Assembly: GCF_004027225.2 (NCBI RefSeq)
Contig: NC_046360.1
Location: forward strand, 3,336,001 to 3,400,000
DNA length: 64,000 bases
Direction of reading: 5' to 3'
Source of the DNA: Strigops habroptila
Taxonomy: Eukaryota > Chordata > Aves > Psittaciformes > Psittacidae
Part shown: one piece after another, positions 29,523 to 43,081 of the stretch
Layout: each line of letters opens with the position of its first letter
Numbering within the stretch: the first letter of the stretch is position 1
Translations under genes and position numbers: made by a program
Notes under the pieces: model-generated
Told to the model about the DNA's origin: nothing
The model's input: the letters and a program-made list of their open reading frames with translations, nothing else
Database searches by the model: none

Positions 29523-29612
29523 CCTTACAGATGGCCTTCAGAGGTGCAGAGAAGTGAAGTGTTTTGCCCATAATGGCTTGGGCAGTCCCACAGCCAGATC
29601 TCAGTTCTACAC
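29523..29612 (-). repeat. MIR-like SINE remnant
   Basis: The plus strand follows the reverse complement of the MIR core: TTACAGATGG, then GAGGTGCAGAGAAGTGAAGTG, then TTTTGCCCA with a degenerate following block, then a CACAGCCAG segment and a CAGATCTCAGTTCTAC segment. Order and spacing agree with the family. Identity is low, as expected for an element of this age. Borders are approximate. Confidence 0.6.
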
Positions 29613-32600
29613 CTCCTCCCCCGAGATGCACCTGAGCCAACTGCTACCCTTAACGAGTGGGATTTTATAGCCTCTGTTTTTCTAGTGCTTTCCTTGTCAC
29701 CATAAACATCCCAGTGTTTGCTCACAAGTTGTTCCATTAAAAACAAATACGCTGCTGCTCCACGGCAGTGGAATTTGCTGCGGAAAACCATCAAGAGAAC
29801 AGCACTGCCTTGCCAGCCACCTGCAGCACCTCCCCCTTTAACTGAAACCCAGAGGCATGTTACAATTGCATTATTTCAACTAAATAAAATTATTTTCCCC
29901 TGTTCCAAGACATAAAACAACCACATTATTATGGCCATAGCCACCGTGATTTAATAATTTAAACAAAAGACACACACACAGTGATAGGAACATAGTAAGT
30001 AGCACAGCACTTCATTACAGCTGGCACCCGTATTTATGATCCTTGAAACCAAAGATGGGCTTGAAAATTACATGCCCAAATGCGTCACTTCAAAATTACA
30101 ACTTAATCATCCAATATTCGACACAGAGCTTTAAAAAAAAAAACCCACTGATCATCGTTTGCTTTTTGCCAGGGTGAAGAAAAGCTCTGAGAGATAATAA
30201 ATCATTTATCGTATCGGTGGAAGCAGCTTACGAAGCAGGATTTGCAATGCAAAATGTGAATCATGAAGCATCACCTTCACCCCTCCTCACGCATTCCTGT
30301 TGAACACCGTCTCTCAACTCACCCACTGCCTCCTACAGCAGGTCAGTGACAGGGACAGTCGCCCCTTTCTCCATCACCAGGCTGTAGGAAAGGCTTCATG
30401 GTGCTCTCTGAGCTATGTGAGGAATGAGCTGATATGCGAGGCAGCCACCCAAGAGCTGCAAGTGCTTTGAAAGCTCCAGACCACGCTGTATGGAGAAGTT
30501 AATCTAGTAAAAATGCTTTGGACACATAGCCACAGCCCAAGTCGAGCTCTTCGCCAAGACTGACGACAATGTGTTATTAACTAAAGTTTAATTATATCCA
30601 CAAACATACATTTCTAGCTGAGGCACACAACCATGTCTCTCTAGATTTGTTTGTTCTTCTAGTGGTCCCATTAAGAAATTAGTTTTGTGTTCACTTTCAT
30701 AGCTCAGAACACGCATTTATCTGCTATTAAATTTGCCCCTGTTTTGTTTCCATAGGAATTTTACTGGTTCCATATTAATTAATTTATGGCAGAAACAGAC
30801 AACACTTCACAAAGGACCCTCTAATCAGTGGCTAATAAGGGCGGCTGCAGCACAGCATTTATCTAACATTGGTAAGATTATTTTCAGAGGCAAAGCACAG
30901 TTTCAAAGAACAAGCTATTGCCTCCCCACCAATAGAGCATGAACATTAAGTACATCCTGATTTTACATTTGCAATGCTTTGCATTAGGTGACATCAAGTT
31001 CCAACAAGGATCATTCCCCGTAGAAAGAAGAATATGGCTATTTGCAACATACAGACAATGGATTTTTCTTCTAAGAGGTATTCTGCAGGAAGAATGAGTC
31101 AGCAGCAGACACCTAGCCGGGTCTCTACAGCCAACCAACAAGCACTACATAAGCTTCAGAGGGGAAACCTTCCCACTCTCCAAGACCCAAGTATTAGACA
31201 GTCACGTTGAAAGGCTGCCCACTCTCCCCAAACAACCCAGTAACCTGACTGCCACAGCAGCAAGGCAAGTAGCTCTGAATATTTTATCTCTTCCCACACT
31301 CTTTTAAGTGCATCAACCATATGTGCAAGTGAAGAGCACGCTCTCCATTCTAATGGAAGAGGCAAAATTCAATTCATGACACCAACCTTTAAAAGTCAGC
31401 AGAGACTGCAGAAATGGCTCAGTCGGGAAAGTCGTCTTTCTGAAAGCTTCGTGCGCTATAATAAAGCAACTATTGTGAGCATTTATTTATTAATACAGAA
31501 AGATTTATTTATGAGAGATCTGCAATCAGCTTAACCTCTGAAAGCACAGCTTGATGTAGCTTAGCCCCTGGCCAGAGTTTCTCGTCTGTTTTTACGTCAG
31601 GAAGCAGCATCCATTAACCCAGGGGTTAGTGGAGAATAGCCCAGGCGACACCTCAGCGCTCACTCAGACTCCAGGCTGCCAAAAACCAACTCCACTTCTA
31701 CGCCAGGCTTCAATATGACAGAGGGAAAGAGGCAGATCTGCAGGCAAGTGGCACAGTTCAGGGTGTGTATGGTGGCATTCCCGACAGGAGCTGGAGAATT
31801 GACACTTTCCTTTAAATCAGCTTGGCAGGCAGAGTTATGAAGGGCTGTTATTGTGAGGTAAATTACCCAAATCCTGCTTTTTCATGAAAGGATATACCAG
31901 TGTTTGATGGCTGCAGCACAGAAGACGCAACGCCAGCACATACACATGTCTCTGCTGGGCAGAATGTCTCCCAGAGCTACCAGCAACAGGAGGTTTGGCA
32001 ACAATAGAGCCACTTGATGTAAAGCAACTACATCACTTATCTTGAGTGATCAAGTTAAGGTATTTATTCATAATACAGGCTAGCTTATATTTAAAAGCAA
32101 CAGAATGTCATAGGAAACTATTTCAATTTACAAGCAGCAGCTATTAAGACAACACTAAGAAGTGGGGAGGGGAAGCTTTCCCAATGGATTTGCTACATTC
32201 TTCCATCATGACTTCACAAAGCCTGAGGAGTCAATAAAAGCATATTTTAGGTCTTCAAGGAAGCAGATCCACATACTGCCTCGACTCTTTCCATTACAAG
32301 AGAGAAACCCAGATAAAGGTGTTGCCCAGTTCCCAAGTATTAAGATCCCAGTCCTCTTCATCTTGTCCTTCATCACTAGTAAACAGCCATGGTGACAACA
32401 GTAAGACTAAATACAGCTGCCTATAGAGACAGCAGGTACTGCACTGAACATACCACAGAAACACGAGCCTCACCAACAGAGAACAGCAGCAGATTTAAAA
32501 GTAAGGGCAGTTTTTCCACAAGCAGTAGCTGGGATCATGAACCTGCTTCCTGCTGACCCACCTCCTGAACTTCCTGCCATCCTGTCCAGGGAATACGTCC

Positions 32601-35600
32601 TTGTCCCAGACCATGACCTGCAGAAAACACCCCTGGGCTGCTGCTGCAGCCACAAAAGAGACAAGAGCACTCACAGAATCCTTGAGAGGAGAGTTCTCAA
32701 GGATTCTGTGAGTGCTCTTGTCTCTTGACCTGTGGGGCAGGAACCTCCTTGGGGTGCTGGGGAGCACCTCAACCACTCAGGAGCATCTCAGCCCACATCC
32801 TCCCCTTCCATTTCACGTGGTAGTTTCTTGGAACACAGCTCCTGATTAAAGCTTCGCACTGACATCTGAAGACTCAAAGGCAAATAAAAGAAGAGCCCTA
32901 CAGTTCTTAATCTGATTCATGCTTTTTTAATGCCTGGAGTTCGTATCATGTGGAAAGCATCTTTTGCAGGATACTACTTTGACCGCTGCTGTTCATAAAT
33001 GTAAAAAGACTTGCTAATGCTCTGCTAAACTTCTCACAGAAGTATTTATATCAGCACCCCTCTATTTTTTTTCCCAACAATAATCTAATTCATGGGCCTC
33101 TTATCTTAGCTATGGAACGGCATGTTAAATCCAAGATCACAGCTCATTTAGATAAATGGAATTGGGCACATCCAGCGAGTCATTCCTGCTGTGACATTTC
33201 TACTATTGACAGAGTTATTTCCAGGCCCAGCGTGGGCAGGGAACTGCGAGGACTCACAGACTTCAGCACAGGCACTGCCCCATGCTGAGGATGCACAGAG
33301 CAGCCAAATTCTCAAAAGGGACTCTACCTGGGCCTTGTCACATATTAATAAGCATTCTGGCAGCATTTCTCAGAAATAACCTTCAACAGTTACTTAGAAA
33401 CACAATCCATCAAAATAAACTTCAAAATAGTAAAAAAGGAAACAACTTCTCTTGGTAGATTGTGTTCTAGCTATGTACAGAGGAATCAGGAGACAAACTA
33501 GTCACTGGTCAAGAGGACACCTTAAATTCATTTCAAGGTTATTTGGTTAGTTCTTTCATAAGCACAAATAGAGCTGTCAGAAAATTTCCCCTTCCTAATT
33601 CCTTGTTAGTATCCATGAGCTCTTGAGAATACAGCTGAACCTTACAGGCCTCTCTAGGACTTAAGAACACCCAGTGGAACCTCAATACTTAGTAGGCGAT
33701 GAGCTGAAGTGAGCCTATTACTGTAGAGCTTAAAAGTTAAATCATCCAGAATAGATTAAAATTTCCAATCAAATAAATCGAAAGTTCTCCTTTACTACTG
33801 AACAGTTCCTGTTTTCTCCAGGGCTCCATCCCCACATTCCTTTCTAATCTGAATAAATATGGTATTTGCATCCCCCTCTTTTGGCTTTTCTTATTTATTT
33901 TTAATAAACACAACCACTGGGATGATGCAGAAACAGCAAAGTATTATCTTTAGATACTCCTGATCTGCATGTTGATTTCGACTTATGATTCTTCACAAAC
34001 AAAACGGATACACAAGAGAGTCTATCAATACATCTGCTGGGGCATCTTTCTCTGCTCCCAGCCAGCAAGCCCATACACAGCGCCTGACAAAGACTTGTCC
34101 TGCAGAACATCCTGCTCAGTGAAGAGTGGTACTTTTTGGACAGTTTCGCTTGAGGCTGTGAAGTAGAGATGCAACCAGAAGCAGTCACAACCAGGCAGCT
34201 GCACCCGTCACAACACTTCTAGTGCGAGGGCTGAGCCGAGGTTATCTCACTGATAACCCACAGCCACCCTGGGGACATCTGTGCAGCGTGCTCATCCACA
34301 CATGGATGTTTCAAAGGACATAGACCACGACTTGGCTGTAGCACGTAATTCCCCAGCACTGCCTCAGAGTGCTGCACAAGCCATGCTCCGCTCAGCCTGC
34401 AGAAAGGAAGCTGCCCTTCATTTATAGGGATGTATGTGCTTGGTGTAAGTGCATACATAACGGCGTGCTGCTGCCCCTTAACAACTGTACACCTTCCTGA
34501 AAAAACACACTTTCAGCCAAAAGAAACACTTCTGATTGTTAAGACAAGAATCTCTATACCATATACCCCAGAAATTAATCATTCCTGTGCTCCATTAACA
34601 CCCATCACAACGTAGCCTGCCTCTGGAAAGTTACCTGCTTGGGTCAATCAAAAAGATATACTATTTAAGGATTTGTATACATCCTTTTACTCAGGCAGAA
34701 TCCTCTCTTCAACCCTTCCCTCCAACATTCAAACATTTATTAGATCTGGCATAACTGTATGATTCAATTATTCAACCCATGCTGCTCATCAGTCTGGTGG
34801 GAGAGAGATGGTGAGGATTCCACCGTAAGTCCTATAGATCCTATAGGAAAGAATCTCAGAGCAGGATAGTTTCATCAGATAAGGTCACATTCTATGCAAT
34901 AAAAAGAAGCTAACATCACTCTTATCTGCATTCCATCAAATACCTCTTGTTTCCAAAAGCCGTTAAGGCTGCAGAGTTTTCAGTTACCTTTTCTCCCTCT
35001 ATTTCCACCGGCATTAATGCTCTTCCTCAGAAGTCTGCTGCCAGCCCCTGCACGGTCTCTCTGGATATCACAAAGTCTCGGGTTTTCTGACTTTTTCTGC
35101 TGTTAGAAGGACATTTATCAGGTTAAGCCCAGATTTCTCACCAGCAGAGTTTTGGATGACTAATCAAAAGACTGAATATATTTTAAAGATCTAATTCTCC
35201 CTTCACTATTTATACTAGTGAATGTCACTTTGACACTACTCTGGCTTCTGCCTGCAAAAAACTTTCCAACTTAAATTCCCTTAAAACGAGCATGCTCTCA
35301 TAAGCAGACAACAGTGCTATTTGCTCCATCTTTCCTTCACCCCAAGTTAGCTTCAGCTGTCACCAAAAACACAGTAAGCATTTTCCTTCTTAAGAACTAT
35401 GTGTTCTTGCAGTTATATTCAGTGGACCAGAAGAGTCTGGCATTGAAAAAAGAACTATCTGATTTCTTGGACTCACTGCAAGAGAACTTGTCTTGGCCAG
35501 ATACAGTTATTACCACCAAGAACTCAGTTACATTAAAGATGCTCTAGGCAATGAATATCGGCTGTACAAATGGTGATCAAGCATGTACCCATCACGCATA

Positions 35601-36505
35601 GAGCTTTGGGGCTTTGCTCTTTAAAGGTGTTTCTTCCTGCAGTTATTTATAACTGCGAGCAAGACATTTTGTGAGTTAGCATAAAGGTTTTCAGAACTGC
35701 CATCCACGAATCACCGCCACTATTTCAGTAAATGGAAAGTCAACAGCTCTTGAGAACCTTTCACATTTGTCTCCGTTTTCAGCTTGTTCAGATCTGAAAG
35801 TACATTTCAGCTTAATTCAGGCTGAGTCAAGGTCAAATCTTCTATTTTCACCATGATTTCTATTGCTTTCTTTCACCTACATTCCCTGTAATTTCTATTT
35901 CTATGCCACGTTATAAAAAGGGCAATATGGCCTGCAAAAGCAGCTCCACCTTAGACCTACTTTGAGATACTGAACCCAGGAGTGCCCCTTTTATGTGAGA
36001 GAAGAGAGAGCTGCCGTGTTCAGATGGCTAATCCTTGTATGACAATACTTTGACATTGCAGAGAACACTACCTCTGGGGAGCAGCTAGAGAAAAGTACAA
36101 AGAGACAAAACAGTCTTCCTAAAAATATGCTCAAGGCAACAGAACGTTTCTACCATGGTTTCCATCTTTTGGCTCCCCGTCCTCAGGCAGAGGAAACATC
36201 TCTGACAACTTCCAAGTAAGTCAGGTCTCCACTCGGATCTGCCTCTGCTTCCAGTGGCCTTCTCTCACTTCATTAATTGCCCCTTTCCATCCCACCATCG
36301 AGGTATGCTAAAAGCAGGCCCACAAGCACAAGCCTTGCAGTCCCCTCCAGGAAGGGTCCAGCTCCATTTCACAGGAAGGGCACCAATGGGAATCTTACTG
36401 AATGTCACAGTGAATTGCACAGCATCTGCTCTATGCTACGCTCAGGACAACCTTCTCGATAGAGCTTTTCCGTGAGGGGTTGCTCATCAGGTCTTATTTT
36501 TAAAG
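29613..36505. other. Intronic sequence; contains one long hairpin
   Basis: Apart from the hairpin around 32.63-32.76 kb, nothing gene-like is visible. An AT-rich segment at 30720-30880 with ATTAATTAATTTATGG and a mostly uninterrupted, unremarkable composition could be a conserved non-coding element, but this cannot be judged without alignment. Confidence 0.5.
32628..32756. repeat. Long hairpin with 32-bp perfect stem
   Basis: The segment 32656-32687 is an exact reverse complement of 32695-32726, separated by a 7-base loop (GGAGAGT). Folded by hand, the stem continues outward imperfectly. CCACA (32650-32654) pairs with TGTGG (32731-32735), CTGC (32644-32647) with GCAG (32737-32740), and CACCCC (32628-32633) with GGGGTG (32751-32756), with internal loops and bulges between. 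Either strand would give a nearly identical fold. It may be an intronic hairpin RNA, a small fold-back element, a local inverted duplication, or a sequencing or assembly fold-back. The imperfect outer stem argues somewhat against a simple artefact, which should be perfect throughout. I know of no named microRNA with this sequence. Confidence 0.85.
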
Positions 36506-36577
36506 AATCTGGGCCAAGTCATCCCTGCTGTAGCTTTAATGACGTCAATGAGCTACAGCAGGGGTGAAATTGGGCCA
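36506..36577. repeat. Palindromic ancient interspersed repeat with central CRE
   Basis: The 13-bp arms 36523-36535 and 36551-36563 are exact inverted copies (CCCTGCTGTAGCT and its complement). The similarity continues outward imperfectly, with GGGCCAAGTCAT on the left mirroring TGAAATTGGGCCA on the right. The centre holds the perfect cAMP-response element TGACGTCA at 36540-36547. The layout resembles ancient palindromic repeats dispersed in amniote genomes, in which an ATTGACTTCAAT-like centre is flanked by arms ending near TTGGCCCA. The family name was not recognised with certainty, and the CRE could be a chance CG substitution in that centre. Confidence 0.55.
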
Positions 36578-39500
36578 TTATTTTTTATGTCCATATGTCA
36601 TGTGCCCATTAAAGGAAAAAAATGCAAAAGAAGATCAAGGAAGAAAAGAAAAGTTATTGAACCAGAAGACTATCCTGGGCAGAGATTAACATCGAGATGT
36701 GGAATGTTACTCTCTTGTTCCTGCTGTACACTTATAAATATAACAGTTTATGGAAAAAGAAATACTTCTGCAGTGTCAAGGTACAACGAGAGTTCTGCAG
36801 TGACAAATTATATCCACTTTTTGTATCCTGTTTTGATAAAAAATAACCAAGAAATCTTTACCAGGAAAAGGCCTCTTCAACACTCAGAATTAAGCGACAC
36901 AGTTGCCAGTAACTGTTAGTTTCTCCACTGTAAACCAGTATTAATCATACTTTGCAGATCACCACCCAGTAGTAAAACCCAATGGACCTTGTTCTGAGCT
37001 CATTTCTTAGTAAATCCAAGCCATGATTACAGAAATATCAAAGCAAAAGTATGACATCTAAGTTTAAATCTAAGCAGTGTTTAAGTCTTAAACACCAACA
37101 CAGAAAGGGACGTAGCTGAGACCAAACCTGCCAGATGTAGGACATCAGCCTTGAACAGCAGCAGTAAAAGCCACCACAACACACTGTGATCCCGTGCTGA
37201 TTTTCACAACTATATCACTTATCCTGAGTGCCCAGATCATGAGGTGCTGCCCTGGGCTGCAGGCAGCAGCTACGGCCAAGCCACAAGATACATCATAGCC
37301 ACTGACACCTACAGCCAGAATATCTCAACTCTGTCCTTAAAAGCGCACTTAACTGACATTTAAGCATCTGAGTAATTGTATTCACACGAACATAGGTAAA
37401 ATTACTCACCAATATGCTCGCAGAGTCACGCCAATACGCCTTTGAAGCTAGACAGCAGGTTTTTCAGAGCGGTCCAGGAACAGCACCAGATCACAGGAGT
37501 TTGCTGTTCAGGGCCTCTCCTCTGTAGATAACTTTGATTTCAAAGCTTAATGGAAGAGTCCTTTGAAATCTTCAACTCCAATTCTCCAAGTCTCAGCTTT
37601 AGTCAAAGACTGAGTCTTCTTGTAAAGGCCTTTTGCACAATGGTTTTCCCTTTGTATCAATGGGTTCTGTTTCCCACAACAAGCCAGAACAGTTTGGGTT
37701 TGTTGCCTTATTTTTATTTCTCTCCTCCCTCCCCCCCCATTCCAGCACTGGAATCAAAATAACTTGAGATGGAAAACGTGTGACCTCCCGAGCCTTTATT
37801 TACAGTATCACAAACCACAAGGGAAGGATCTGTCCAAGCTTTCCAGCTGGAATGGGAACAGCAGGGAAAAAACGTGCCCTCGTTTTTGCAGCCGTGATAT
37901 TTAACACATCACAGAGGAGAAGGATGGGGAGGAGGCAGGAGAGGTACAAGCAAGTAATGATGCCATGGAAATATCAGCTATGCAGGTAGGTTCATGTGAT
38001 TAGGTCTTTCCTCCCCAGAAATAAACAGAGGGACATGCAAATGTAATTGCAAAATGAGTTTGACACATATTTAATGGGGTTACTTCTTGACTTTTACATT
38101 ATACAAGACTGTAAAATAGAGAAGCCTTCTGGACTTTCACCTGAATTTGTATTAGTGCTGTAATGATCCCTCTTCATGCCACCATCCCCCAAATTACAAC
38201 AAAGACAGTCAAAAACAAGTAGCCTAGCAGCAGTGGAATCTTCCTCAGACATTTAAACAGCACAGAGGAACACAAATGAGCAAGGTTTAGATCTATAGAA
38301 AGCTACTTGCAGCAGGAAACTGTCAGTTAGTTTGTGGTTACAACCACACCAGTGTCACGGCTCTTTCCTCCCAGTTAAATACATGTGACCAAACAGTTCC
38401 TTGTGTCTAGTGTTTCTGTGGTATGAGGAGGAAAACAACAGAAAGAAAACCTTGCCCGTATTTCCACTAGAAATTCCATAGTGCCAGACTACACAGGAGA
38501 GTATCTCTTTTGAAAAGGGATCCTTCTGTACCTTTCCAAACACGTATGTCCCAGACTGTCAAGTCTAACTCAGTTCACCTGTAACTATCTCCCACCTTTA
38601 TGAGACCCCATGCCCCCTCCCTTACCTATTAGCAGCTCCTCTTTCTCCCTGCCTGGCACTGTCACAAGTGCCACACTAACCCACGACCTTTACCCATCAA
38701 GATAGGGGAAAGCCACAATTCTACTGCTCCGTTACGCTGCCAAACAGGGTTCCTCTCCTTGCCAGTACAAAAGTAGCCATCACCCAGCTCTCTGAAGTGT
38801 TATCAACCTGATCTAACTCACTGTAAAGTGTTTTGCAATATAGTCTCTGAAGAAGCTAACATGAGGATAGATTCCTCTGCATTCCGTCTGTTTCCATAAA
38901 CTCACTCACACAAGGAGTACAATTCTCACACAGCAAGTCCCCTGGTAAGCACAGCACACAGAAAATCAAGAGTCAGCCCCAATTTGTGTCCATATAAAAG
39001 GACACAGGGCTCTGGAAGGGGAAAACCTTGTCACATTACACAGCCAGGGGTGGAAAATCACAGCACAGCGTGGCACAGGCACAAAGTCAGGTGCTACAGG
39101 CAAGGCAGGGAATACTGGAAGGGCATTAGATGGAACCAGATGCAAAGCAAACCTGTGCTTCCTTGTGACAAGACACCACACATTCCTTCAGTGATGAGCA
39201 CAAATTGTTTAGAGGAGACAGCACTAGACCTCTGTCCCCAGCCTGCCTCCTATCTTCTAAGGCACCCTGTAATTCTGCCTGCTTTCACCTCATTTACTTT
39301 CCCTTCTCCCATATATTAGTCTCCTGCCCAACGTCAGTCTCTACCTCTTCTTACAGAAACACCCACTCCTCATCCCGTCCAGGCTCCTGCAGTTGGAAAC
39401 AGGAAAGGACTGTTGGAAACACACAAAGGCAGTGCAGTGCCCCTGGGCAGCTGGAAATCAGGATGCTCAAGGACCGAGCAGCAGGTACCTCCTCATTCTG

Positions 39501-42500
39501 CATGTGCATCCCTTATCTCCCCCATCACACTGTTTCCCCCCCTGGCTTCTGGCCAAGGTCCCACTCTGCAAGCATCACAGGCACTTAGAGCTTGTGTACA
39601 CACACATCCCTCACATTGTGTTCACAGCAGAGACTGAGGACACTTCCCTAGACTTTGAAATGATTCTATGCAAAACACTGCCAGGTATGACTTGCAGAGG
39701 ACCCTCCTCTCCCATCATTTTCACTCTGTGCAGCAGTTTGGATTCAAACCCTCCAGGTTTGGAAAAGCAAAGGGCAGCACAGGGATGCTGGTAGAACAGA
39801 GGGGAAAATTACCCTGTGCCTACAGCATTTCCCTGCACATTGCTATTCAGCTTTTTTTGTTTTCATGAAGGCTGCACTCTCTGACAAGGTTTAAAACCCA
39901 TTTTTTCTCCCTACATTCCTTACCTGTCAATCCACAGACATTACTGGCTCTCCAGTGACGCAAGCTGCATGGACTCATTGTGTGAATACAATTCTGAAGG
40001 CAGTTCTCCCTCAGCAGCTCAGGAAATTAATGACCACTTGGGCACCTCTCTTACTGAGATCTCAGCTCTGTTAAGTCCTTCAGGCAAGTGAAATGAGTAG
40101 AGCCACAGCCTCAGGGCAAAGCAAACCCTAAATATTGCTAAGGATTGCATTTCTTCTTTGCTGTTACCACTAATTCGGAGAAACACACTCTCCTCTACAA
40201 CAGCTTACGGGGGGAGCAAAGGGGGAGTGCGTGACCTAAAGCAAGGGAGGCAAAGCTCTTGGGACAGAGATGTTCTCCCTCAGCACAGGAGCACAAATCC
40301 ACATGGCAATTAATGCTTTTCCTCTGTTAAAGCTGCTGACAGCAGGTTTTGTTCCCAGAGAGACCTGTCCATAACTCCTTCAGAGCGCTGTGGTGGGCAG
40401 AACCTGTCAGGCTCTCTCCTGCAGAAAACAAGTGTTCCACAGCGGGACAAGCTGCAGCACCAGGAGCAGCCTACCCAGGATGGCCTTTGGCTCTGCTAAT
40501 CCTGAAGAGAGATGCCTCAGGAAGGGAATCGATATGGGGAATGGCAATGTATTCACTGGGAGCCAATTTCCTCCCAGGAGGTTATTAAGGTATTCAAATC
40601 ACCCTTAGTTCTCAAGGATTTCTGGTCAAGATATTGCATGTTAATACAGAGCTGGTGTCACTGCAGCTTCAGTGTAAATGCTGCGACCCTGAGGTATAAA
40701 TCCAAAGAAACTGAAAAGACATTTCAGTCTGATAAGTGAACAGTCTCGGATCCAAACTCATTTATGCTTTCTGTTCTTCCCACAAATCTGTTGCTCTTAA
40801 AGCAAAAACCAGCAATATGAGTTTTAGCATCCAGCAGGAGAAATGCAAAGCTGCTGTACCACAGTATCGCCGCAAAGAGAAACACTTGGTGGAGTTAAGA
40901 GTTAAAAACACCCTTTCCGATCTAGGAAAAAACATGGGAACGGTGAAGGATGTACTGGGGGAAATAAGATGATGAAAAACTACACATTCAGCCTAAAGCT
41001 GACACCCCATCTGCTGAAAAACTCCTGCTCAGCCACCAATTTTGTAGGCAGGTTTGACGCTATGATATACGTTCCTAGAATCCACGTAGAAGAGGTTTGA
41101 TGAGAGCTGGACACATACACAATGAACCCACAAGCAACACTCCACAGGTGACAGCATAAGTGAGTAGCAGGTACATTACATTCATTAAAAGCATAAAAAT
41201 CTCTTCAAATTTACTTGTTACAGAACACCACAGGGTACTCGCTTCATCAGCTACACTCTTTACTGCATGTCAATCCTCTTGGCAATGTAAAGCAAATTAA
41301 AAGTTCAGAGGAGGAAAAAAAAGGCCGAAATTAACCACAATTTTATGGTAGCACCAGAGGCTGCACACTGCTTATTTCAACACAAATAACATGCAACAAG
41401 GTGACGATTTTTGGGGGGAAAAGACCCACATTAGATTTAAATACACACAAAGAATTTATGTTAATTGCACATCTGCGCAGCCATTCTCCCTTTTAACTTA
41501 TTTATTTGGAAGATTTTAGATAAACAAGGGGGCTGACTAAGCAGGAGAAGGCAAGGAGTTTGAGTTTGCTTTATAAAGAAGTTTATTACCAACACACACA
41601 TCTGTGCAATTTAAGCAAACCATGTCCTTTGACTGCCAAGCCTCTCTCATACAGCCATTCTTCCAGACTCCATTTTATCAGGTTTCCCCCTGAGCATCTA
41701 TTCAAGTGGAACCCAAGCTAAGGTTAATCCCCTCTCTCACCAGCAGCAAGCCAGTATCCATCAGTCTCATTACCATTCTCCCTAGTAACATCTAAATGTT
41801 TTTTTCCCTATCATAGAAGAAAAAGAACAGCCACCCAGCTGAAATGCCAGGACCTACCTTCTGCAAAATATCTCTCTAGATGCTTCCGAATGCAGGAGGG
41901 AGTAAAGACAGCATTGCTGGAAAAGGATGTCACTGTTGGTCCACATGTGTCAACATCCTAGAGGAAGATAAAACACAGTTACTTAACTGCCATGGGAAAT
42001 CAACAGCAAGAATAAAGCTGCATTCTTTTCACAGTTATACCATGCTAATGGCTCCTATGCAAACAACATAAAGCTACAACGTTTTATAATTGCACATCAG
42101 AGTTTCTCTGCAGACATCCCTCCGGCATGTCAGAAATTCAATACGTGATAGTAGGCGGCAGTGAGCACCTCGGGGATTTAAAGTGCGTTCCAAGCCCTGA
42201 GTCATCGGCATCTCCAACTCATGGAAATTAAAACAAAACCAAAACAAAGGAAAAAAAAAAAGAGAAAGAGGCAAAACCACACACACACGTTGCACTGACC
42301 ACCCCCATCTGCTCTCTGTAAATACCATAAGTCTCCCCTAAAGTATTTCCCTCATCACACACAAAAACCATCACATCGCAGCATTCTTCCTGTTAGCTCC
42401 TCAGAGACCAGGCAGGATCCCACATTTGAGGGTGGAAACGGAGCTGGAGCTGTCTTTATAAACCCCACAAGTCCTTCCACACCTGGAGGAGGAGTGAGGA

Positions 42501-42952
42501 GAAGGCACCTCCCATGGCTGCTGCAGAGGATGGAGCAGCCAGGCCTGAGGGATGGCAGGGATGGGGTGGTACACCAAGCAGCACCCAGGAGGACAGACCC
42601 AGCTCCCTTCCCACACAGATCAGGAAATGTCAACCCCAGGCAGGCCATTTACGATTCATTTCCCAGCCAGCAGACACCTGCTTTCCTCCAAGGCTGATTT
42701 TTGTCAGGAAGGCTGAGAGCAGAAGGAACTGAGAGCAGGCAACACACTGTTACCTGCCAAGCAGCTTAAGTGGTTTGCTTCGTTATGCCAAGCAACACGT
42801 TGCCTTTCTAAGACATTCCTTCAGGCACAGACTCATCATTACCTCCAATCTCTGGAAACTGTTTTTAATGCTACCTTTAAAACACCTGGTTTGCACTTCA
42901 GGGCACACACATGTGCTATATCCCTCACCCCAGCCATCATTCCATTCTCTTC
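36578..42952. other. Intronic sequence without recognised features
   Basis: A 126-codon open frame (36539-36919, plus strand) begins inside the palindromic repeat and contains a lysine/arginine-rich patch, but it has no splice context, no homology I recognise and ends in AT-rich sequence, so it is not called as a gene. Further chance frames occur at 39205-39794 in a pyrimidine-rich stretch. The rest is plain intronic sequence. Confidence 0.5.
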
Positions 42953-43081
42953 TTGAAGTGTTCAAGGTTGAATGGGGCTTTGAGCAATGTGGTCTAGTGG
43001 AAGGTGTCCCTGCCTGTGGCTGGGGCTTGGAACTAGATGAGCTTTAAGGTCCCTTCCAACCCAAACCGCTCTATGATTCTT
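42953..43081 (+). mobile_element. CR1 LINE 3'-end fragment
   Basis: The sequence reads in order GTGTTCAAGG, TGGGGCTTTGAGCAA, GGTCTAGTGGAAGGTGTCCCTGCC, TTGGAACTAGATGAGCTTTAAGGTCCCTTCCAACCC and the terminal CTATGATTCT motif. These are the successive blocks at the 3' end of avian CR1 retrotransposons in the sense direction. Only about the last 125 bases are present, which is the usual 5' truncation. No open frame of the reverse transcriptase remains. Confidence 0.95.

Noticed and set aside
36539..36919. 126-codon plus-strand frame with a basic patch
   Set aside because: It starts inside a palindromic repeat, has no splice context or homology I recognise, and its length is within chance for AT-balanced DNA.
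38990..39070. Possible MIR-like core (ACACAGCCAGGGGTGG)
   Set aside because: Match too short and out of expected order to call.
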